Notes under the pieces: model-generated
Told to the model about the DNA's origin: nothing
The model's input: the letters and a program-made list of their open reading frames with translations, nothing else
Database searches by the model: none
Assembly (NCBI GenBank): GCA_024228555.1
Contig: JAAETI010000423.1
Location: 1-37,896, forward strand
Length of the DNA stretch: 37,896 nucleotides
Origin: a bacterium
Lineage (GTDB): Bacteria; Actinomycetota; Acidimicrobiia; Spongiisociales; UBA5794
Reading direction: 5' to 3'
Position numbers and translations under genes: made by a program
Shown: positions 1 through 6,350 of the stretch, in pieces
Numbering within the stretch: position 1 is the first letter of the stretch
How the letters are laid out: each line of letters starts with the position of its first letter

Positions 1-125
1 AGCTCGACCCCGTCGGTGCGGGCCTGGGCCACCAGCGCTTCAGCCCACTCCGACATGTCCCCAGCCGGCACAGCCAAGCCAGTCTCACGGTCCTCTTCAG
101 CTGGAGGATTCCTATCAGAAGACAT
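1..125 (-). CDS. IS256-type transposase, N-terminal fragment (cut by window edge)
   Basis: Reading leftward from the ATG at 125-123 gives about 41 residues before the window ends. They include MSEWAEALVAQARTDGVEL, which resembles the N-terminus of actinobacterial IS256-family transposases, where a QARxxGVxL segment precedes the conserved GLLTGLTK stretch. That stretch would lie outside the window. A purine-rich AAAGGACC lies about 10 bases upstream of the start. The DDE catalytic core is not visible, so the family call rests only on this N-terminus and on the terminus-like DNA upstream of it. Another mutator-type transposase is the main alternative. Confidence 0.6.
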   Translation of the reverse strand, partial: MSSDRNPPAEEDRETGLAVPAGDMSEWAEALVAQARTDGVE

Positions 126-212
126 CAGATATGGTCCTTTCCACCCAACACCACCAGTGCCAGGCAATCTAGACCACACCATTTACACAACTTTTGTGAC
201 AGTCCCACTCCC
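1..212 (-). mobile_element. Left-edge insertion sequence, IS256-like; 5' end visible
   Basis: The DNA upstream of the transposase start, about 178-212, reads CATTTACACAACTTTTGTGA on the plus strand. This resembles the terminal inverted repeats of IS256-family elements (a TTTACACAA core followed by TGACA and C-rich bases). The exact boundary and the target duplication cannot be checked because the other end is outside the window. The element sits immediately upstream of the first Fic gene. Confidence 0.5.
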
Positions 213-285
213 CGGGTGCTTCGATGGTGGGCTGGCATGCGGCACCTCTTCCTAGTTATCAAAAAAGTACTAATCTATGACGAAT

Positions 286-302
286 TAGTAGTTCAACTAC
301 TA
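286..302. promoter_or_regulatory. Perfect palindrome upstream of Fic gene 1
   Basis: TAGTAGTT at 286-293 and AACTACTA at 295-302 are exact inverted repeats around a single base. The palindrome ends 23 bases before the TTG start and 32 bases before the ATG start of the Fic gene. It lies in an AT-rich stretch unlike the surrounding GC-rich DNA, as expected for a promoter-operator. The Fic protein ends in a winged-helix-like region, so autoregulation is a reasonable inference. Confidence 0.55.
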
Positions 303-325
303 GAGCAGTTGTAGTTCGCGACGAA

Positions 326-1669
326 TTGGACAATATGAAGGTCCCAACGAATCCACCCAGTATTCCCGAACTGCTATCCGGATTAGAGGCAGATCGAACC
401 ACTGTCGTTCTCGAACATCTGGCCGCGCCAACCGTTAGGGGGCGCTACTTCCACTGGGATGAGCTACGCAGGCGAAAGCCACCCGACGACCTCACATCTG
501 AAGAGTGGTGGCTGACGCTCAAGCTTGCCAGAGGATATGGCCGCAGGTCGCTCCCCTTCAATGACACGTCGGGGAGACCATTCAGCTACATACTGACCGA
601 CGAAGTGTTGTCAATGTTGCATCGGATCGACCGACTCGCGTCGGGACGAATTGCGGTCCCAGAGGCAATCACCAATGAAGCAACCAAGGATCGATACCTC
701 GTGTCGAGTCTCATGGAAGAAGCAATCGGTTCGAGCCTTCTAGAAGGCGCCGCCACCACGCGCAACGAGGCCAAGGAGCTCCTCCAGTCGGGGCGAGCTC
801 CTCGGACCACCGCGGAACGAATGGTCGTCAACAACTACATCACCATGCAGCACATCCGCCTGGATCTGGACGTGCCGCTCAATATCGACATGGTCATCGA
901 GATCCACAGGCTTGTCACCGAAGATACCCTCGCCGACCCAAACGACGCGGGCCGCATCCAGGAGCCCGGCGAGACTCGGGTAGACGTGGGAGATCCGATA
1001 GATCCGGCGATAGTCTTCCACCTGCCACCGCCCGCCGAGGAACTGCCGCAGCTGCTGACGAATCTCGCCTCATTCGCCAATGACGTTGAATCCGAACCGT
1101 TCATCCATCCAGTCGTGCGCGCCGTGGCACTCCATTTCTACATGTCATACATCCACCCGTTCATCGATGGCAACGGCAGAACGGCTCGAGCGCTCTTCTA
1201 CCGATCGATGCTCCGCCAGGGGTATTGGCTGGCGGAGTTCCTCTCAATCTCTCGGCTCCTATATCAAGCACCCGCCCAATATGCTCGCTCGTTTCTCTAC
1301 ACGGAAACCGACGAGGGTGATTTCACCTACTTCCTACTTCACCAACTGACGGTCATTTCCAGAGCGATCGATGAGTTGTTCGAGTACCTAGAGAGGAAGG
1401 TCGGCGAGGTCAGGCGCGTCGAGCGGACGTTGAGGTCCGTGCCGGGCCTGAACCATCGGCAACTAGCGCTTCTTTCTCACGCCATCCGCAACCCACACAC
1501 TGCGTATACGTTCGAATCTCATCGCAACAGCCACAACATCGTGTATCAGACGGCGAGAGCAGATCTACTCGATCTCGAAGCTCTCGGCTTTCTCGAGCGC
1601 CACCAAGTCGGCAGGCAATACCGCTTCTACCCCGCAGCTGGCCTTTCTGTACGGATATTGGGTAGTTGA
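326..1669 (+). CDS. Fic family protein with inhibitory helix and C-terminal winged helix (AMPylase-like)
   Basis: This 447-residue protein has the complete Fic motif HPFIDGNGRTAR at residues 277-288. The His is the general base, and the DGNGR loop binds the phosphates of the nucleotide, usually to transfer AMP onto a protein. An SSLLEG motif at 136-141 matches the (S/T)xxxE(G/N) inhibitory helix, placing the protein in the class with an N-terminal inhibitory segment. The region from about 370 looks like a winged helix (NHRQLALLSHAI, then a FLERHQVGRQYRFY wing), as in Fic proteins that bind DNA. TTG at 326 gives the longest frame; ATG at 335 is equally possible, and neither has a clear ribosome binding site. 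The stop lies 134 bases before a tRNA-Arg fragment (att copy 1), which suggests island cargo. The target protein is unknown. Confidence 0.88.
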   Translation: MDNMKVPTNPPSIPELLSGLEADRTTVVLEHLAAPTVRGRYFHWDELRRRKPPDDLTSEEWWLTLKLARGYGRRSLPFNDTSGRPFSYILTDEVLSMLHRIDRLASGRIAVPEAITNEATKDRYLVSSLMEEAIGSSLLEGAATTRNEAKELLQSGRAPRTTAERMVVNNYITMQHIRLDLDVPLNIDMVIEIHRLVTEDTLADPNDAGRIQEPGETRVDVGDPIDPAIVFHLPPPAEELPQLLTNLASFANDVESEPFIHPVVRAVALHFYMSYIHPFIDGNGRTARALFYRSMLRQGYWLAEFLSISRLLYQAPAQYARSFLYTETDEGDFTYFLLHQLTVISRAIDELFEYLERKVGEVRRVERTLRSVPGLNHRQLALLSHAIRNPHTAYTFESHRNSHNIVYQTARADLLDLEALGFLERHQVGRQYRFYPAAGLSVRILGS

Positions 1670-1732
1670 AGTAACGACAACGTGGTGTCGATTCGACGCT
1701 CTGGTCGATGGCGGTCCTGGGAGCGACAAGTA

Positions 1733-1741
1733 ATGGCTCCC
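1733..1741. repeat. TGGCTCCCA short repeat, left of att copy 1
   Basis: This 9-base word recurs at 1901-1909 and 1913-1921 on the other side of att copy 1, and at 10444-10452 beside att copy 2. About 50 bases around it (1733-1780) are also similar to 10444-10490. The placement on both arms of an att core fits arm-type integrase binding sites, but that role is inferred. Confidence 0.4.
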
Positions 1742-1773
1742 AAACGTCAGAAGGTCCGTCGAATCATCGCGGC

Positions 1774-1800
1774 GAGATCCCTTGCAGCGCAAGGGATCTC
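1774..1800. terminator. Perfect 12-bp hairpin next to att copy 1
   Basis: GAGATCCCTTGC (1774-1785) pairs perfectly with GCAAGGGATCTC (1789-1800) around an AGC loop. It sits three bases from the tRNA 3'-fragment, on the side where a terminator follows a tRNA gene. There is no clear T-run on either strand, so it could be a terminator remnant or a recombination-related structure. Confidence 0.5.
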
Positions 1801-1802
1801 TG

Positions 1803-1845
1803 GCACGCCCGGGAGAACTCGAATCCCCAACCTTCTGATCCGTAG
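1803..1845 (-). repeat. att copy 1: 43-bp duplicate of the tRNA-Arg(ACG) 3' part
   Basis: These 43 bases are identical to 12146-12188, the 3' part of tRNA-Arg from the anticodon through the T-arm and acceptor end, and to 10514-10556. The 5' half of the tRNA is absent, so it is not a tRNA gene. Partial tRNA 3' copies at the far end of an insert are the classic mark of integration by a tRNA-targeting recombinase. Confidence 0.8.
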
Positions 1846-1858
1846 ATCTACAAGCCGT

Positions 1859-1898
1859 GTCCACCAGCGTCCACAGCCGTCCACACAAGTCCACAGCG
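1859..1898. repeat. Four GTCCAC repeats at exact 10-bp spacing beside att copy 1
   Basis: GTCCAC begins at 1859, 1869, 1879 and 1889, one helical turn apart. Two TGGCTCCCA words follow at 1901 and 1913. Such phased arrays beside an att core resemble the arm sites bound by an integrase or its directionality factor. No protein in the window can be named as the binder. Confidence 0.55.
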
Positions 1899-2008
1899 AA
1901 TGGCTCCCAACTTGGCTCCCAGCGAGGACAAGGCGGCAGCCGTTGTGCATCGTGGCACTATCCGAACAGCCGACCATGTCCGTGCCAACGTCTCACGCTT
2001 CGGCGACG

Positions 2009-2353
2009 CTACCCACCGTTGACGTCGCCCGGTCCCGGTTTGGGTTCCTCGGCCTCGTCGGACTCAACGGCAATGGCCTCATTGTTACCCGTCGGCTCGC
2101 CGGCATCGACACCGGCGTCGGCGTCGGCGTCGCCGAAAGGACCATCCAGGTCGGCAGGCTCGTCCTCGAGCATGATCCACAGGACCACATAGAGGAGGAT
2201 CCCAACGCCGCCCAGCGCAAGCACGACCCAGACGGCTCTGACCAATGTCGTATCGATGTCGAAATACTTGGCGACCCCCGAAGCGACCCCGGCGATCTTC
2301 TTGTCGTTCGGGTCCTTGTATAGCTTCCTCTGTCTCCTGCTCGAATTGGTCAT
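2009..2353 (-). CDS. PspC-domain membrane protein
   Basis: This 114-residue protein begins with a PspC domain: KLYKDPNDKKIAGVASGVAKY, then a helix containing DTTLVRAVWVVLALGG and one transmembrane segment ending VVLWIMLEDEP. PspC proteins take part in envelope-stress signalling, and short actinobacterial versions usually carry only this domain plus an acidic tail, as here (residues 65-114, rich in D, E and G). AAGGAG lies 8 bases before the ATG at 2353. It follows the kinase-flippase gene on the same strand with a 144-base gap, so co-transcription is possible. Confidence 0.85.
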   Translation of the reverse strand: MTNSSRRQRKLYKDPNDKKIAGVASGVAKYFDIDTTLVRAVWVVLALGGVGILLYVVLWIMLEDEPADLDGPFGDADADAGVDAGEPTGNNEAIAVESDEAEEPKPGPGDVNGG

Positions 2354-2497
2354 TGCTCGCTCCTTATGTAGTCGCTAGCCAACAGGACGTCTCCCCCAAC
2401 TCGCCCATTGCCACATGATGAACCGTTGTCTGATCTTGACAAGTCGTTCCCGGCGAGCAGTGCGGTCATATGCTTCTCCTGTCTCAAGCTGCTGGGT

Positions 2498-4912
2498 TTA
2501 TAGGCGCCCGGTTCGTTGCAGGTTGACCAGCGCGAACCAGCCAGGAAGGATCGGAAGCCAGAACGTGATGAGCCTGAAGAGCATTACTGCCGCGAATGCT
2601 GTGGATCCTGCGATGCCGACTGCTGTGTAGCCGGCGACGAGTGCTGCTTCGGTCGCCCCGAGTCCGCCCGGTGTTGGCGCGGCGGTCGCTACTGCTGATC
2701 CCACCAGGTATACGAGGGCGGCTGTGGCTATCGGCAGATCTGCTCCAAAGGCGTTGAGGGCGGCGATCATGGCGAAGGTGTAGCTCAGGGTGACGATCGC
2801 TGACCCGGTGAACAGCGCAAACAGCTTGGCTGGGGTTCTGGCGATTGCGGTGACCGATGATGCCGCGGCTCGAAGTGCGGGGATGAGGTTGCGGGTGAGG
2901 AGTTTTCGGCCGATCGGCAGCACCATGAAGGCTCCGGACAGCCCAATGACGACGATTACGCCAATAGCGGTGGTTCTTGCGTCGGGTACGGGCAGGCTGA
3001 CCTCGTTGGATTGGCCGGCGACAACAGCAGTCAGCGCAAGCAACGACACATGGATTATCGTTCCTGCCACGGTGTTGAGGCCGACAGCCGATACGGCCAT
3101 GGGCAGGGTCAGGTTCTGCTTTTGAAGAAACCGCACGTTGGTGGCTAGTCCGCCGACCTTGGCCGGAGTCACTCTGTTGGAGAATGACGAGGCGAGCTGT
3201 GCTGTCAGGACCGGGACCAGCTGGAGACGGACCGGTACCGCTCCGAGCATGCCGGTTGCGGCGCCTACGTAGGTCAACGCCGAGGCAACGACAACTACTG
3301 CGGCCCAACCGAGGTCCGCACCGCGCAGCTCGTCGAAGAACCCGCTGGCAGCGGCGAACTGTGGGATCAACACATACAGCGACAGCGCCGCGGTCGCCAT
3401 AATGAGGAGGGTCCCGGGCTTGATCCGCTCTAGTTTTTCGTATCCAACCTCGTCGATTCCTACGGCAGCCGCGGCCACCGATCGCAGCTTGGCGTGGTCC
3501 TCGGACTTGCCGATTTGGCCGGCTGTTGCCGAGCTCAGGGCCAGTGGCTGGATCCAGGGCAGCGCTTCAGCAATCGTGTCCCGGCCAGTGGCCTCGACTG
3601 CGACCGCTACAGCTCGCTCCACCCCGACGACCGCGGCGGTGGAGGCAAGCAGCTCGGCGTTGTCACGTGCCAGGAGAGAATCGTCGGCGGCCAACTCGGC
3701 GAACCCGAAATCGATGATCCAGGGCACCCCGTCGTCGGCGATAAAGATGTTTGCCAGCCGCAGATCACGGTGTGCGATCGCTGCGTCCCGCAGCAGCCCA
3801 ACCAGTTGCCAGACGTTCGTGAGCATCTCATCGGTTATCTCGCTCGGTTCGACCGCATCGAGCGACTTGCCATCAATCTTGGTGTAAGCAAGCAGCATCC
3901 CATCGCTACCGACCTCAGCAACCGTCACTAACCGCGGGGTGCGGATTCCACGACTTTCGGCGGCGAGAGAGAGGAACGCTTCGTGTTCAACCGCCCGCCG
4001 CAGCGAAGAGAACGGCTGGCGGTCACCGGCCCGCCGTAGCCGAATCATGCGGTACACCCGGAAGAGCAGGTCGGCAGCGCGGTGGTCTGAGCCGAGTGTC
4101 TTGACAAACAGCTCGTCGCCATCAGCAACGGTGACAAACCAGGGCACCGAGCCACGGGCGTCCACCGCAGCACGCTTGACGTGGACTGCTGAGATTCGGT
4201 CCCGCTCGAGTGTGGACGTCAGCTCTCCTGCTGTCGGGGTCCGGTCTCGCGTTCTCATGATCAGAGCTACCAGTGCTCCCGCAACGATGCCGACCCCGAT
4301 ATCGAACGGCAGCGTGATCACGGACAGCGCTCCGCCGACGAACGAGAGTCCGACAGTTGCTGCAGCAAATCCCACAACCCAGGGACGCAGCCGTGGCCCT
4401 ATCCATACACTGGAAACGGTGAGCACTGCCACCACCGAAGCAAGGCCGTCGTTGCCAAGCCCCTGCTCGGATCCGGCCTCGATCGCATCGGCAAGTACAT
4501 CGGACGTCGCTATCGCAAGCACAAAGTGACTGGCCGCAGCTCCTACAAAGACGGCCCCGAACGCGGAGAGGTTGATCATGATGAGGCGTCGCCACTTCCG
4601 GTGGTAAACGAGAAAGCCGTTGGTGCCGAGGACCGCCATAGCGATCGCGAGCCCTAGCCCGACCTGGATGGTGGTCACAAGCCACTCCGGCCAGGAGTCC
4701 TGGAGCGTCTGGATGTCGCCTCTGAGTCCGAGCAGCCCGTTTTCGAACACCAGCAGGAGCAGCGCCCCCATCACCATCAAGGTCAAACCAATCAGAGCGC
4801 GGAACACGTAGACAGTCGAACGCACCAGCGGAGGCCTGGGCTCGTCGAGGTCGCTTGCGTCGACGTGTTCGTTGGAGCGCTCGGAAGCCGCACCGATCTC
4901 AACAACCTCCAT
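2498..4912 (-). CDS. Kinase-like domain fused to an LPG-synthase-type flippase membrane domain
   Basis: The protein has three parts; residue numbers here count from an upstream ATG at 4942. Residues 40-230 form an N-terminal bundle of about six membrane helices. Residues 240-450 are a protein-kinase/phosphotransferase-like fold, with ATP lysine K281 (FVKTLG), helix acid near E318/E321, catalytic HRDLRLAN (391-398) and metal-binding DFG (411-413). From about 510 to the end there are seven or eight membrane helices of the LPG-synthase-TM/UPF0104 type, with the SNRVTPAKVGG and PTPGGLGATEAALVAGY motifs typical of that flippase-like family. The likely start is the ATG at 4912, which has GGAAGGG at proper spacing. 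The gene is divergent from TetR 1 and shares its operator region. A role in moving or modifying membrane lipids or polyprenyl carriers is inferred; the kinase substrate is unknown. Confidence 0.82.
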   Translation of the reverse strand: MEVVEIGAASERSNEHVDASDLDEPRPPLVRSTVYVFRALIGLTLMVMGALLLLVFENGLLGLRGDIQTLQDSWPEWLVTTIQVGLGLAIAMAVLGTNGFLVYHRKWRRLIMINLSAFGAVFVGAAASHFVLAIATSDVLADAIEAGSEQGLGNDGLASVVAVLTVSSVWIGPRLRPWVVGFAAATVGLSFVGGALSVITLPFDIGVGIVAGALVALIMRTRDRTPTAGELTSTLERDRISAVHVKRAAVDARGSVPWFVTVADGDELFVKTLGSDHRAADLLFRVYRMIRLRRAGDRQPFSSLRRAVEHEAFLSLAAESRGIRTPRLVTVAEVGSDGMLLAYTKIDGKSLDAVEPSEITDEMLTNVWQLVGLLRDAAIAHRDLRLANIFIADDGVPWIIDFGFAELAADDSLLARDNAELLASTAAVVGVERAVAVAVEATGRDTIAEALPWIQPLALSSATAGQIGKSEDHAKLRSVAAAAVGIDEVGYEKLERIKPGTLLIMATAALSLYVLIPQFAAASGFFDELRGADLGWAAVVVVASALTYVGAATGMLGAVPVRLQLVPVLTAQLASSFSNRVTPAKVGGLATNVRFLQKQNLTLPMAVSAVGLNTVAGTIIHVSLLALTAVVAGQSNEVSLPVPDARTTAIGVIVVIGLSGAFMVLPIGRKLLTRNLIPALRAAASSVTAIARTPAKLFALFTGSAIVTLSYTFAMIAALNAFGADLPIATAALVYLVGSAVATAAPTPGGLGATEAALVAGYTAVGIAGSTAFAAVMLFRLITFWLPILPGWFALVNLQRTGRL

Positions 4913-4955
4913 GGCCTTCCCTTCCATCGAACAGCACTGCAATCACCTGGACGGT

Positions 4956-5005
4956 CCGTATCGTATTGATATACAATCCAAAAAGCAAGACATATCGTCT
5001 CGTAA
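4956..5005. promoter_or_regulatory. Operator-promoter region between kinase-flippase and TetR 1
   Basis: CCGTATCGTAT (4956-4966) is followed after exactly 18 bases by a 21-base element starting GCAAGAC and ending CGTCTCGTAA (4985-5005). The same two elements, in the same order and spacing, lie upstream of TetR 2 on the other strand (6253-6302), with one mismatch in the 21-mer. The element is 20 bases from the GTG of TetR 1 and 44 bases from the flippase ATG, so it could control both. Confidence 0.7.
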
Positions 5006-5024
5006 AGCGGGAAGGTCCACAACT

Positions 5025-5618
5025 GTGACATCTGAAGCTGGTTCTACGTCGCAGCGCGGACGCCCCCGCGACGCTCGATCCCATCAAGCCGTCCTCGCTG
5101 CCACTCTGGACCTGCTCGGCGAAGTCGGCTATCGGCGTTTTACGGTGGCTGGCGTCGCCAAGCGGGCAGGTGTTGGGAAGTCGACCATCTATCGATGGTG
5201 GCCATCCAAGTTGGACCTCATCTTGGAGGCTGCCGCACCGCAGTTGGAGATTGGTTTGGCGCCCAATACCGGCAGCACTCGTCACGACCTCAACATCGGA
5301 GCTGAACAAGCCATTGCCAGCTACAGCAGCCCGATCGCCGCTCAGGTTATCTTCGTCGTCATCGCCGACCTAGAAGAAGATCCACGATTACGAGAGATCT
5401 ACCAGAGCAAATGGGTCTTGCCATGGCGGATCTCTATGGCAAACGCTCTCGAACGTGGGATCGCCAACGGAGACCTCACTAAGGGACTGGACGTTGAACT
5501 TGTGATCGACATGCTGGCTGGCACGATCTTTCAAAGAGTTCTCGTAATCCCCGAACCAATGACGGACGGGCTCGCCCAGCGCCTCATCGACCTTGTCATT
5601 AGGGGCAAGCTCCTTTAG
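5025..5618 (+). CDS. TetR-family regulator 1
   Basis: This 197-residue protein has an N-terminal TetR DNA-binding domain: QRGRPRDARSHQAVLAATLD, then GVAKRAGVGKSTIYRWWPSK for the helix-turn-helix, at about residues 11-65. A divergent ligand-binding domain follows. I chose the GTG at 5025 because it gives an N-terminus exactly as long as that of the neighbouring paralogue (16 residues up to QRGRPRD) and has GGGAAGG upstream. Longer frames run into the flippase gene. It is convergent with TetR 2 (28-base gap) and divergent from the kinase-flippase gene. Regulation of that gene and of itself through 4956-5005 is inferred from position. Confidence 0.9.
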   Translation: MTSEAGSTSQRGRPRDARSHQAVLAATLDLLGEVGYRRFTVAGVAKRAGVGKSTIYRWWPSKLDLILEAAAPQLEIGLAPNTGSTRHDLNIGAEQAIASYSSPIAAQVIFVVIADLEEDPRLREIYQSKWVLPWRISMANALERGIANGDLTKGLDVELVIDMLAGTIFQRVLVIPEPMTDGLAQRLIDLVIRGKLL

Positions 5619-5646
5619 ATGTTGACTATTCCGGCTGTCCACCGGC

Positions 5647-6234
5647 TCAAGAGGAGGCGATGAGGAGATCGATGATGCTTCGAGAAAGGCCCTCAGTCTG
5701 CGGTTGCGCCACGACCAGCGTACGTTGGAACACCGTGCCCACTATGACATCAAGTGTGAATACGATGTCGGTGTCGGCGGGAAGATCGCCGCGGTCAATG
5801 CCGCGTTGGATGGCTTCGACCGCTGATTGACGCCAGGGCATGACCGCGGTTTCCCGGAAGATGCGAGCCATGTTCGGGTCATCGTCGAGGTTGGCAATTG
5901 CCGCGAATATCACTATCCCGGCAAGCCGGTCAGAGAAGGTCTCGATGAGCTGCTGGGTGGCAATGAGTAGGTCGCCGCGGGTGTCACCGGTGTCCGAAAC
6001 AACGCCAATAGCGATGTGGTCGGCGACCGCCTCGAGCACTAGTTCGCCTTTCGTCGACCACCACCGATAGACCGTGGCCTTACCTGCGCCTGCTCTGGCG
6101 GCGACGCCTTCGATGGTGAGCCGCGAATACCCGACTTCGTCAAGCATTTCTCGGGTCGCTTGGAGAATGGATTGTTGGATTCTGGGATCGCGTGGGCGGC
6201 CGCGCTGAGCTTTGGAAGTAGCCGGAGTTGTCAT
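5647..6234 (-). CDS. TetR-family regulator 2
   Basis: This 195-residue paralogue of TetR 1 has the same QRGRPRD lead-in and helix-turn-helix (GVAARAGAGKATVYRWWSTK). The C-terminal half is also alignable with TetR 1 (for example GDLPADTD...GTVFQRTLVVAQP against GDLTKGLD...GTIFQRVLVIPEP). It is divergent from the MmpL transporter, so it is probably that gene's repressor and regulates itself. Its operator-like elements at 6253-6302 match those of TetR 1, so the two regulators may cross-bind. The ligand is unknown; TetR regulators beside MmpL genes usually sense the exported lipid or drug. Confidence 0.92.
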   Translation of the reverse strand: MTTPATSKAQRGRPRDPRIQQSILQATREMLDEVGYSRLTIEGVAARAGAGKATVYRWWSTKGELVLEAVADHIAIGVVSDTGDTRGDLLIATQQLIETFSDRLAGIVIFAAIANLDDDPNMARIFRETAVMPWRQSAVEAIQRGIDRGDLPADTDIVFTLDVIVGTVFQRTLVVAQPQTEGLSRSIIDLLIASS

Positions 6235-6252
6235 GCTGAAGGCATCCTACTA

Positions 6253-6302
6253 TTACGAGACGATAAGTCTTGCATTCAAACCCCGTAACAGATACGATAC
6301 GG
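6253..6302. promoter_or_regulatory. Operator-promoter region between TetR 2 and MmpL
   Basis: The 21-base element at 6253-6273 and the 11-base element at 6292-6302, 18 bases apart, are the reverse-strand counterparts of 4985-5005 and 4956-4966. The 21-mer differs at one base and the 11-mer is identical. They lie 19 bases from the TetR 2 start and about 50 bases from the MmpL start. Confidence 0.7.
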
Positions 6303-6350
6303 TGCGGTTGATATATGGAGTGAGTAAGTTCATCTCCGGGAGGGACCGTC

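Noticed and set aside
1803-1845. A second tRNA-Arg gene
   Set aside because: Only the 3' part is present; the acceptor 5' strand and D-arm are missing.
1682-2323. 213-codon plus-strand frame
   Set aside because: It reads through the tRNA fragment and antisense to the PspC gene, with no ribosome binding site or domain.
4872-5024. N-terminal extension of TetR 1
   Set aside because: It runs across the shared operator and into the flippase gene; the GTG at 5025 matches the paralogue's N-terminal length.
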